Made by a program: the position numbers and the translations under genes | The notes under the pieces: generated by a model | Told to the model about the DNA's origin: nothing | Databases searched by the model: none | What the model saw: only the letters and a program-made list of their open reading frames with translations | Source: Larix sibirica | Taxonomy: Eukaryota; Streptophyta; Pinopsida; Pinales; Pinaceae | Length of the DNA stretch: 14,367 nt | NCBI GenBank assembly: GCA_004151065.3 | Contig: NWUY0300001565.1 | Span: 54,066-68,432, forward strand | Direction: 5' to 3' | Part shown: positions 1-8,974 of the stretch, piece after piece | Layout: each line of letters starts with the position of its first letter | Numbering within the stretch: position 1 is the first letter of the stretch

Positions 1-744
1 AAAAAAAAATGAACACAAAAGGAATGAATAAAAGCAAGTGAACAAATAGGTAAGGCAGATATATGCACACAAACTAAATCCAAGTCCAATACATCATTCA
101 TAGATATGGAAATATATACTCAAATACAACCTCCAAGTCAGGAAATTATCAGCTATAACTGCTCTTTGATCTAAACAAGAAAGTATCACAAATTGCATTG
201 CAATAAGCTTTATTGTATCTACATAAGAGAAAGAAAGCATGGATAAGAAGATTACAGTCTGTTAAACAAACAAATGATCACAAAACGAGAAACTTCACCA
301 TTGTATTAGATGTTAAACATAATATACATAGATAAGTGTCTCCCTGTAATCTCCCTCTTGAACCCCCTTTTACATATCATTTTCTTCTTTTATAGACATT
401 CATTGACAACAAAGTAGGATGTAAGATCCTATAAACCGGGATCGAATTATGACCATGATCAATAGCACATTTACATTAATTACAAAATTATATTCTAGAT
501 CCACCTTTATAGGGATATCAAAATTAATTTGACTTTGACTTAAGACTCGAATATTGAATGTTGAATACCTAATATAGGAGTCTATATATATATTCAAAAT
601 TACATTTGGAAATATTACATATAAAGAGTCTTTAAAAGATCAAAATATTATGGAAAAATGGGAAACGGGACACTGCAGGTCATTCTTCAACAACTTGTTG
701 ATCTTATGCTACTATCGACGCTATAGAATCCTCATTCTCCGGTG
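1..744. other. AT-rich spacer, no gene supported
   Basis: I see no coding region or RNA gene. Contents: a run of nine A at the left edge, a short TA-rich stretch near 576-594, and a C/T-rich tract near 350-372, which reads as a purine-rich tract with a G5 run on the minus strand. On the minus strand that tract lies downstream of the pseudogene ending at 745, where a polypurine tract of an LTR element would be expected, but no LTR boundary or matching repeat was found. The small minus-strand frame at 400-597 has AT-driven composition and no recognisable motif. Confidence 0.5.
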
Positions 745-2762
745 CTACCCTTTTAGTGCAATTTCTGCCAGAATGTTAAGCTTAAGAGCTTCTGGTTCAT
801 GCTTCTATTGATTCTTTAATTGTTGTTGAGTAGCCTTTGTAGGATGTTGTTCCATCTCATTTAAAGTTTCCTCTCTATCTATCTCTTCCTCACTGCTAGA
901 GTAAGGCAAGTTCAAGATGTTTTTATCTTTTGATTTATTCTTTGAGACCGATACTCCTCGATCTTCTGTCTTGGTATGCATAGGTGATGTTGTCCTTTCA
1001 AACTCCATTTGTTCTAGCTCAGGTCCTGATTCTATTTCAAAAATAGGATCAGGTTCTACTACTTTTCGTTTTTCAACATTCTTGCTTTTGGATACTATCC
1101 ACCTTTTCTTTGTTTTTTGAGCTTTCTTAGAGGACTGAACTTTAGAAGGTTTCTTTTTTGTAGAAAAAGGGAAGTCATCTATTTGGATGACTGCCTTTTT
1201 TTTTAAAGATGGATAAAAAATAGCTCTAGAGTTCATCCTCAACTTGTTAATTGGCCTAGTATGAGGCCTTCTTCCCAAGAAATGGCATGACTCTTTCTGT
1301 TTTATCTTCTTCTTTGGTTTCTAATTATCAGGGGTTTTAACTAGACATGACATATTCTCCACATCAATAGGCTGAGCCTCTAATTCTGGTGGGTCTTCTC
1401 GAACCTCAGTTTATTTGTTAGTTGTTCCTTTCCTTCTTCTTCTAGTGCACACTTTACTAATCCTTGAATTCTCTTCACCTTCTATTGTTGAAAGTGTAGT
1501 CTTTTCCTTGAGCCTTTGCTTAAAACCTTTGTAGAAGAAGGTGATATTGCTTGCTGGGGATTTGAATCATTTCCACCTAATCCTTTTGATTTCTTAATTG
1601 ATTCATGCCTTCTACTTGAAAGTGGAGATTCACTTTCTTGACATGGAGGAACAACCTCAACTTTTAAACCAAAGAAGAAAAGGAAATGATCTCGTGTCCT
1701 TCCTACTTTGTTTAATTTAACTTGTATGAGTAGTTTAATTAATTCTTGGTGAAATACACTCGGTTGCATCTTAGGCTTCTTCTAAATTTTCTTGGATATT
1801 TTAGTTAATATTTTCAGAAGGAAATAAGGAAAATTCAACTTGCATTCTCTAGTAAAATGCAGAAGAAAACGCATGTGATAGAGAAACACAACGTTATACC
1901 TGCCTTCATTTTTTATAAATTTCTGGATCATTACCAAAAGCTCTTCCCACTCCTTTTTTAACCAAGCTCTGTGGATTCCCTTTCTCCAATTGGGGTTTTG
2001 ATGTCGATCTTTCAAAAATTGTTTACAATCAGAAACTTTGACATGTTGCTGCTTAAACCATCTCTCGCCCTCTATAGGTAAAAGGAAAACGCGTGCAATT
2101 GATTCTTTAGACACTTTAACCATTACACCTACAAGCACAACTTGATTCTCATCAAATAGTTATGTGAAGGCTCGGTAAAATTCCTGGTTATAACCTTGAA
2201 GACGCTGACAAAATTCATAACGACCATCCTCTTGAAATCTTCTCTTGCATTCAAGATACACGTCTAACAATACACCATCGGGTTCATGATGTACCAAGTG
2301 TCTGCATTTGTGAGGTTCCATTGCTAGGCCTGTAATATGATAGTTGAAGAATGCAAACTCAACTAAGTGTTGTAGAACATGAAATGGATATGGAGGCAAA
2401 ATTATATGAAAAGAAGAATTGCCTTCATTTAAAACAAAAAATAAAATCATTTCATGAGTTGTATATTCATCATTGAAGTTTCTATTCATCTGGGTCTTGA
2501 ATTGTGATGAGTGACACGTGTAAAAAGTGTCTTCATTGACGGTTTCACATAGATCAAATCGACGGTCAACCTGGAAGGTATAATCTTCATGTTTGAACCA
2601 GGTCCATCTCCACACAATTGTGTAGTATGAATTAGTATGCATTTGTAGTTGTGTAATATGGAGGTCACAATATGTTCTATACACTAAAGAGTGATATGGT
2701 AGTTCATCTTCACCTCGATCTTAACGGCTATTGATATGTATCCTAACACTTGTTTGGTCCAT
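745..2762 (-). pseudogene. Long intronless unknown protein, pseudogene (about 672 codons)
   Basis: Family not recognised. One frame runs from an ATG at 2762-2760 (context ATCATGGAC, with A at -3 and G at +4) to about 1410, broken by TAA at 2723-2721, TAA at 2162-2160, TAG at 1784-1782 and TAG at 1484-1482. A single frameshift at about 1408-1420 moves it to a second frame, with TAG at 1323-1321 and 807-805, ending at TAG 747-745. Residues 28-200 look globular and rich in aromatic, His and Cys residues: W51/W53/W55, C32, H35, C72, C83-H84, C153, H155, H158-H159, C172, C185. Residues 208-325 continue as a helical domain with Trp and Leu-rich helices, including GERWFKQQ and HMRFLLHF. After about residue 350 it becomes Ser/Lys/Glu-rich, with Lys clusters suggestive of nuclear or nucleic-acid binding, then an acidic Ser run (SSSEEEIDREE). 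All six stops can come from Gln codons by one C-to-T change. It is probably a retroelement-associated (gag-like or accessory) ORF, but a retrocopied or decayed host gene is possible. Confidence 0.72.
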
Positions 2763-3009
2763 GATCTTTATTTAAAGGGAATGGAGGGTCATTTGATTGA
2801 TGATCGATTGTGAGAACTTATATGTAAAATATTTTCTCCTTTCCATTAATATATTGCCTCAAGTAGATATTTATCTAAGGCCATGAACTGTTTCTGTATC
2901 TAAGGTTTTTAACCATGTAAAACATCGGTGTGTTGATTAGTGATCTAGTTGTGTGAGAGGATGCTCAAGGTGTTTGATCTTCTATAAATACCATGTGTTA
3001 ATTGAATAG

Positions 3010-3780
3010 ACCTTGAAGAACTTGCATGTGTTCTTAGGATTTACTGGATACTACACGAAGTTTGTGAAAAATTATGGAAAAAGTGTTGCTCCCTTAACTT
3101 CATTAATAAAAAACAATGTCTTTGTATGGAGTGAAGAAAATGAGTAGGCCTTCACAACTTTAAATGATACCATGTGCACCACTCCAATGTTAGAAGTGCC
3201 ATATTTTAATAAGACTTTGGTCTTAGAATGGACGCTTTGAGAATAAGTATCGGAGTAGTATTGATGAAAGAAGGGTGCCCATTAGCATTCACCAGTAAGT
3301 AGTTGTGTGATCACAATTTAGTAAAATCCACATATGAGAAAGAGATGATGGCCATCCTTCATGCAATTGAGAAATGACACCCATATCTCATATCGAGGCA
3401 TTTCCATATAAGGACCGATCATAATAGTGGAAAGTATTTTCTAGAACAAAGGTTTTCATTACTAGAAAAACATAAGTGGGACACTAGGATGTTGGGATAT
3501 GATTATGATATTATGTATAGCAAGGATAAATAAAATGTGGTGGTTGATGCTTTATCTAGGAAATTAAAGGAGGATGGATCCTTTTTTTCCTTCTCCTTAC
3601 CCATTCCTAGTTGGCTCAATGAATCCCATCAATATTGGATGGAAAATGACAGTATATTTCAACTCATTAGAAGGTTTAACGAATATATAAACCCTCCTAA
3701 AGGGTATGCATTGCAACAAGATACATTGAAATATAAAGAGTGCATTTTTCTGGTAAAGAATTATTCCTTAAAACAAGGGC
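3010..3780 (+). pseudogene. pol: Ty3/gypsy reverse transcriptase end plus RNase H, broken
   Basis: RNase H removes the RNA strand of the RNA-DNA hybrid during reverse transcription. The RT end is read from 3010 (LHVFLGFTGYYTKFVKNYG), with TAG at 3145-3147. A one-base loss just before the first RNase H Asp (GAC at 3231-3233) moves the frame. The RNase H then shows GVVLM, YEKEMMAI, an Asp in RTDHNS at 3417-3419 and VDALSR with Asp at 3546-3548, so the acidic active-site residues are still readable. In-frame stops are TAG 3300-3302, TGA 3375-3377 and TAA 3531-3533; family comparison suggests Gln, Trp and Gln originally. After VDALSR about 70 codons of the connection region remain open, up to a TAG at 3810-3812. 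It cannot make a working enzyme. Confidence 0.88.
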
Positions 3781-3799
3781 CTGAAAGGAGTTGTGTTGA

Positions 3800-4480
3800 T
3801 CACCTACAATAGGTCACTCTAGCTTTCATAAAACCTATGAAAGAGTTTATCCATCTTCCTTTTAGGAAGGCATGAAAATAGGAATCCATAATTTTATTGT
3901 GGCCTATAATGACCCTTTCCACATTCACAAGGGTGAGACAATAAATATGATAGGGGCATTATAACCACTACCAATCCCAACACATATATGGACTGAAATC
4001 TCTATGGATTTTACAATGGGACTCTCAAAGTTGGTAATCAATAAATCATCAATGCAGTAGCTGACTATATTTCCAAGTATGCTCAGTTTCCCAAGTCTTT
4101 TTGGATCATATTTTTAAGTAACATGGAATTCCCACTTCCATGGTCTCGGGTGAGACACCACATTCACTAGATAATTTTTTAAGGATTTGTTTACACTTTA
4201 GGGCACCTAGATAAACATAAGCATTGCATATCACTCTCAAATAGATGGTCAAATAAAAGTGGTCAATAAGTGCTTAGAAAATTAATCGGGATGTTCCACT
4301 TTTGAAAAGCCACACCACTGGGCATAGTTGTTATCCCTCGCATAATGGTGGTACAATACTACTTGTTAGCACCGATATATGCCTCAGAAAAATTCAAGAA
4401 AGAGGAAGCAATTAGACTAAGGTCCTTTGGTCATGAGTAAGTGATCAACTGAAGCCGACTAAAAGATGAGTTTTCGAATT
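3800..4480 (+). pseudogene. pol: Ty3/gypsy integrase, broken
   Basis: Integrase joins the cDNA copy to host DNA. The N-terminal zinc region starts near 3812 (GHSSFHKTYERV) and still has its His residues, but the Cys pair expected before HKGET is not present (Tyr, Asn and Phe occur in that stretch). The core follows: PLPIPTHIW, ISMDFTMGL with the first catalytic Asp at 4007-4009, an out-of-frame remnant of the VVD-LSKYAHF motif at 4048-4086, then AYHSQIDGQIKVVNK at about 4226-4270. In that last motif the catalytic Glu position reads AAA (Lys) at 4256-4258. The Asp of the second catalytic motif, expected near 4147-4156, is disrupted by a small deletion. WWYNTT near 4348-4365 matches the end of the core. 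Several frameshifts and stops make it non-functional. Confidence 0.85.
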
Positions 4481-5353
4481 ATCCACAATTAAGTTTGATC
4501 TCGCGATCAAGGTACATTATCCAAAGGTCATTCAACATTAGGAGGGCCAGGTCAGACTCTGCAAAGGGAAGGTTAGATCAAGCACCTACACAAACATAAC
4601 AACTCGAGAGGAAATGGAAAGCTGTCATATTAAAGTTGTTTTGATCGAAGACCTAAAATGAAAGCTTCTAGAACAACGGTCATAAGAGCTTTAGGCATGT
4701 GAAAGTGCTTAGGAGTTAATTAATGCGCATGAGCCTAAATTAATACCACCTTAAACACATGGCGCTCTCAAAGGAGTTCAAGATCGTAAAAGAGGGATTG
4801 TAAAACTACTTTTTCTTGATCCTGAAACCGCTTACTAGGGTCGACAGAAGGTACGACTTCCTAGGAATATAGTAGTTGATGTGACAGTGGGACCCACTAC
4901 CAATGCATTGCATGACATGGATGGTATTGACAGGTGCACGCAATATCTATGCGTTAGGATATTAGTGGCCCAGATATTTTTAGGGCCTCCAACCTGCTTG
5001 GGAAAAAGACCACCAATTGACATGGAGCTCACCCAAGCATTCATGATCCCCTCAATAGTATTTTGAAACTGCTCTCCCTCTTAGCTTGGAATTGCTTACC
5101 TTGTTGGTCGTGGAAGGATGAAACCACTAGCCAAATTATCACTCCACCCATCAATTGACGTCTTCCATGTGTCCAAAATCCTAACTACTAAAGTATTAAT
5201 TGCAACCCCATGCCCTGTCACCTCACCATATGTGCTCCCGCCATGTGTCATTTCATTGAATGCATCAAATTTCAAATATATAGTGCTAAACGCCCTCCAT
5301 GATTCAAATTTATTCATTATCCTAAGATCTCCAAGAATGCCAAAAACACACCT
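4481..5353 (+). other. Spacer between pol remnant and long plus-strand pseudogene
   Basis: No gene supported. Base composition is less AT-rich than the flanks, and 4835-5317 is open on both strands (69 and 73 codons on minus; 61 and 87 on plus), but none of these shows a family motif or low-complexity protein signal. The stretch could hold the 3' LTR of the gypsy relic or the LTR/leader of the element to which the pseudogene at 5354 belonged. No TG...CA pair, direct repeat partner or tRNA-complementary primer site could be seen. It holds the palindrome described separately. Confidence 0.4.
4886..4898. promoter_or_regulatory. 13-bp perfect palindrome like a class I TCP site
   Basis: The sequence AGTGGGACCCACT has 6-bp arms around a central A. 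Its core GTGGGACCCAC fits the GTGGGNCC/GGNCCCAC pattern bound by plant class I TCP transcription factors, on both strands. It lies about 460 bp upstream of the first plausible start of the long plus-strand pseudogene, so it may be a relic of an LTR or leader promoter. Chance occurrence or another role is possible; no TATA box was tied to it. Confidence 0.3.
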
Positions 5354-7164
5354 ATGTTCACATTACCCAGTCCATTTTTGAAACCCATCAATTCCTCCAT
5401 GCCCCCCAACAATTATTCACCTCAATTGATTGAAATGACCTCTGCATTAGAATCCTCAACCTTGGAGCCTTCAGGCATTTCCTATTCATAGGATGATCAC
5501 CTGGTGGACACACAGAGTGAAGTCTTCGACCCTATATTTTCATTTTCTGACATACACCAGGCCATCAATGAAGTCCAATCTTGTTTTGAAAAAGGTCATG
5601 ACTTTTTACGACTCTGGGTCCTTTGGTTGTCGTTCCCAAAACATGCCCTTTCCTAGAATAGGTTTCTTGGTGCATCAAACTGTACTCACCAAAACTAAAT
5701 CTATAATGGACAAATATGAGACTATTTCCTTCCCCATCACAATATAATTTCTACAAGAAATGATTGAGATAACCCAGAATGAATGCCAACAACAATTTGA
5801 TAAAGATTCTTTGAGTGCTAAGTTCCTGGAGCAAGCACTAGAGGACATGGATAAATTTCTTACATCACATCTGCCCCTTAGAGTAGAATTACCCTCAGGG
5901 TCCCTCCCCTTCAGTTCAAAAGTCCTCTTAGATTTGGATCAGGTTGTAATTTCCATGGTATGTCAGGTCTTGGGATATAATTAGGACCAACTAGTAGACA
6001 ACACTTTTTTGGCATGCTAATTTCCATGTGCCCCCCATCTGGAGAACCTGTAGTCAAATTAGATTTTTCTCTTTTTCTTTCTGAGATGATCCAGGAACAA
6101 CTAAGCACTTTTTCAACAATAAAGTTATTTATATACCAGTCTTATCTCCTTTATATGATGATGTACCAGCTTCTGAATCACTTCCCGTAGCTTGAGTTGG
6201 AGGTTGTTAAAGTCCATCTCACAAATGAGAACTATATTGAGTTTGTAAATAAGTACATGTCTATCATATATTCCACATGGTATATTTGTCCTCCCCTTAG
6301 GTTGTTCCCATAATGAAAAATATTACTCTAGTTAATCACTATCTCATTAGTGGAGGACGGGTTCTTCTAAGAAAACTACACCGAGATTAGAATCTATGGC
6401 TTATAAGTTCATCCTTATCAGCTCCCATCATTTCTGACCCCTAGATTTTTTTCCTTGGAATATATCCAGCAAAGGTTCATCTTTGATCATATTCATTTGT
6501 AAAAAACAATAGTGCGATCACCTTCAAACTCCCTAAGGAAATTGGCCCTTTTGTAGTTAAGACTAGAACAACCCAATCTATTGTGGAAAGCATGCTCAAG
6601 GCCTTGAACTTATCCCTTGGAACCAAATGGATATATGAACCCCATGGCATTATATCAGATAAGAGGAGGAAAGTGAAGCTGTCTAAGTACTTACATCATC
6701 CACATGAAAAATTGGATAAAATTTCCAGCCTGGAGAGTTAGGAAGAAGTGCAAAAGATCTTGCAGCCTAGTATTCAGCCAAAATCACAAGTAATACCTAC
6801 TCCAATTAAGACGGATGTAGGGAAAAATATGTCCCTCACTAATATTTCCTCTTATGTAGATATGGAGGAATCAGAGGAAGGAAAATCATATCCTAAGAAG
6901 CCTAAGGTTGAGTAGCAGTCAACCAATATTGATCATCAAGCTTCAGGACATGAAACATCGTCATCAGCTGGTCCATCCATCACAATTGAAATATTCCCAA
7001 CTGCACAATGGCCCTAGGGGTGACGAACACCCTCTCAACATAAATCTTCATCCATAGTGTCTCACGCTTTCAAGACTGGATTGTTTGGCTTGTATTCCCA
7101 AATTAGGGTAGAGAATCTCCATCTAAAGAAAGGCCCAATCCCCAAAGCTAAAATATATATAGGG

Positions 7165-8013
7165 GGGAATCTATATTGTTGTTAGTAGTTGATTTAAAAT
7201 AAGGGACTTTCAAGATGGTTGTACTTGAGACAACCATTTTCGGGGGAAATAATATTGTAGAAAAGTGCAAAACCACCCAGTTTACTTATAACCTTGATGC
7301 ATTCAACCCCATTGATAAAATCGAATGGCATAGGAAGACAAGGGATGAAATCTTTAGGGATGTTCTAAGGTCAACTATGAATGTCAACAAGTTGCAAAAC
7401 ATAGTACGAAAAATAGAAATACAACTCAAGAATGAAAAAGTGGCCAACAAGGCCAATCATCTAAAAGTTGTTGAGTTGGAGAAAAACGTAGTTGAGAGTG
7501 GGATAAACACACTAGACCCTACTATTGTGTAGCATCTATTGAAAAGGAAGGACAATGAAATTCAGATCCTAAAGAGGAAATTGAGGGTCCCAGCAGCTAA
7601 GCATGTCCAAACAACAGAGCTATTGGCATTTTAGGAGGGAAAATACCAAATGGTCAAGGTTTCCAAAGAATATAAAGAGAAATTTGAGAAGCTAGAAAAT
7701 GAAACTAGTGGACTCTAAGAGGAAAACTATAAATTACTAATTACCAAAGGTGATTTGCTCCTTTCATCTTCTTCAATAGATCCAGTTGATCAGCTAGCCA
7801 GAACGTTGGCTGACATGAACCTAAAAGAAGTTGAGCAAAGCAAGATCAAAGAATATTTGAGTAAGCAGGAAGATGTAGTAGACATCCTAAAACACATGGC
7901 TGAAAAAATAGACGCAGTGCCTTGTTGACCTATAGGAGAGCAAGACCAAATTACAAAAAGGAGTATATTTTCTTACAAAGAAGTAGTCAGGGAAGCCTCT
8001 TTTAAAGGGGGAT
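7165..8013 (+). pseudogene. Coiled-coil section of the long plus-strand pseudogene
   Basis: One frame stays readable for about 280 codons, broken by TAA near 7198, TAG 7530-7532, TAG near 7632, TAA near 7716 and TGA near 7926. From about 7340 to 7720 it is rich in Lys, Glu, Leu, Asn and Val with heptad-like spacing (KLQNIVRKIEIQLKNEKV; EYKEKFEKLENETSGL), the look of a long coiled coil. A second helical part follows (DPVDQLARTLADMN; EVEQSKIKEYLSKQEDVV). The part of this frame starting at 7215 is the longest uninterrupted piece (105 codons). Frame joins on both sides fall at G runs (7162-7167 and 8007-8011). Coiled coils of this kind occur in gag-type and other multimerising proteins; specific function unknown. 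Confidence 0.6.
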
Positions 8014-8014
8014 A

Positions 8015-8974
8015 AGTACTTAAGTATCTTGGGATCAAATAGTTGTTGTGCTTACCAAGCATTGGAACTATTTTTCTATTATTTAGGATGAATGGAACCT
8101 GGATGCTACAACATTACAAGATGCTAGGAGGACATTTACCGACCTAAAGAACAAACCATAGATTTCCTTATTGATTATAGAGATCCTGAATTATAAAAGG
8201 AGCAAGGAGCTGGAATCCTTGGAAATAAGGGACAAAACAAATACCATCATGGATGTTTCCAAGTTGATCACTAAAAAGAAGCTATCTCAAAGTGTACATG
8301 ATAAAGAAACCCAGCTGTAAAGGGATGCCAATTCCTTCAAACCCATCTTCAACGACATCATTAGTCAAGGTATCCCATACCTATGGAACATAAATTGGGA
8401 TCTTTATCCCAAATAGAACTATGAAACTCTCATTGCATTCTGCAGAAATAATGACTTAAAGTTTGAAGATGTGGAGGGGACTCTTAAATGAAAAATTGTG
8501 CTTGATAATCTACATGAAGACTTTGGATTTCTAGTCAATCTACAAGTTATTTTTTAAGTCCTACCTCAACCCATCTACACTCATTACACAGATTTGGATA
8601 TGGCCCTCATGGAAATGAAAGCATTCAAATACCCAATGGGAAATGCATGGAAATCCATCGCCAAGTTTAATTCCCTGTCATCCACTAAACAATCCTTGTT
8701 ATAAATTCCTCATGGAGCCCCTGCGTCTTTATCCTCATAGCCATCTCACCAAACATCTCATCATTCAGCTCAGTAGCTAGCGCAATAGTTTATCCAATAT
8801 CAAGGGAGATGGTCATGACATCCTAGCAGATCAACCTCTTGTCAAATTTCCCAAAAGAACAAAAACAACCAGCAAAGAACAAGAAGTGACAGTTGCAACA
8901 GAAATGTCACCCAACACTATAAGAATACAAATTTACATCATTCGCAGGATTGCAATTTTTAGAGTAAAGTGTAA
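8015..8974 (+). pseudogene. Gag-like C-terminal section with possible zinc-knuckle remnant
   Basis: This is a single frame with no further frameshift but about a dozen stops. It begins with WDQIVVVLTKHW and DEWNLDATTLQDARRTFTDL, followed by a helical region typical in feel of gag capsid-type domains: IPYLWNINWDLYP, NYETLIAFCRNNDLKFEDV, KIVLDNLHEDFGFLVNL, IYTHYTDLDMALMEMKAF. After about 8640 it turns Ser/Gln/His-rich, then basic and Asn/Arg-rich (about 8850-8893), and ends in YKNTNLHHSQDC (8918-8953) before TAG at 8960-8962. The spacing of His and final Cys resembles the second half of a CCHC knuckle; the first Cys pair is not in the expected place (one Cys codon at 8894-8896). The gag reading is inference from this order: helical domain, basic linker, knuckle-like end. 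Confidence 0.5.

Larger units (their letters stand above)
3010..4480 (+). mobile_element. Ty3/gypsy LTR retrotransposon remnant (partial pol)
   Basis: A 5'-truncated and decayed pol region in the usual gypsy order: end of reverse transcriptase, RNase H, connection, His/Cys zinc-binding region, integrase core. The RNase H to integrase order, FLGFTGYY near the end of RT, VDALSR at the end of RNase H, and PLPIP followed by ISMDF at the integrase start identify Ty3/gypsy rather than copia. The gag, protease and most of RT are missing, and no LTR, primer-binding site or target-site duplication could be assigned. It begins only about 250 bp from the 5' end of the divergent minus-strand pseudogene, so an insertion or deletion may have removed its left part. 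The tail after about 4320 fades without a clear end; no chromodomain is visible. Confidence 0.9.
5354..8974 (+). pseudogene. Very long gag-like or accessory retroelement ORF, pseudogene
   Basis: Family not firmly recognised. A protein of roughly 1,200 residues can be followed by changing frame about five times: 5354-5590, 5590-5900, 5900-6296, 6297-7165, 7165-8013, 8015-8974. Start could be the ATG at 5354 or at 5399 (MPPNNYSPQLIEM); the frame is closed by TGA at 5300. N-terminal half: mixed polar and helical segments, including IYQSYLLYMMMY (about 6127-6162), LPKEIGPFVVKTRTT (about 6526-6570) and LGTKWIYEPHGIISDKRRK (about 6617-6675), then a Ser/Pro/Lys/Glu-rich linker to about 7030. Next is a coiled coil (about 7165-8013) and a gag-like C-terminal part (8015-8974), listed separately. 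I count about 26 in-frame stops, 15 of them TAG. The pieces keep protein-like wording across the breaks, so this was one protein or two abutting ones. Most likely it is the gag-type or extra ORF of an LTR element; no pol follows it. Confidence 0.6.

Noticed and set aside
350-372. Minus-strand polypurine tract as LTR-element signal
   Set aside because: Not followed by an identifiable LTR start and has no partner repeat.
400-597. 65-codon minus-strand open frame
   Set aside because: Ile/Asn/Tyr-rich, driven by AT composition, no motif, no context.
917-1120. 67-codon plus-strand open frame
   Set aside because: Antisense shadow of the Lys/Glu-rich tail of the minus-strand pseudogene.
2486-2668. 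60-codon minus-strand frame overlapping the pseudogene start
   Set aside because: Alternative frame inside the better supported pseudogene reading.
5911-6108. 65-codon minus-strand open frame
   Set aside because: Opposite to the long plus-strand pseudogene, whose wording is stronger there.
3010-8974. tRNA-complementary primer-binding site for an LTR element
   Set aside because: Looked for TGGTATCAGAGC-type and TGGCGCC-type sites by eye; none found.
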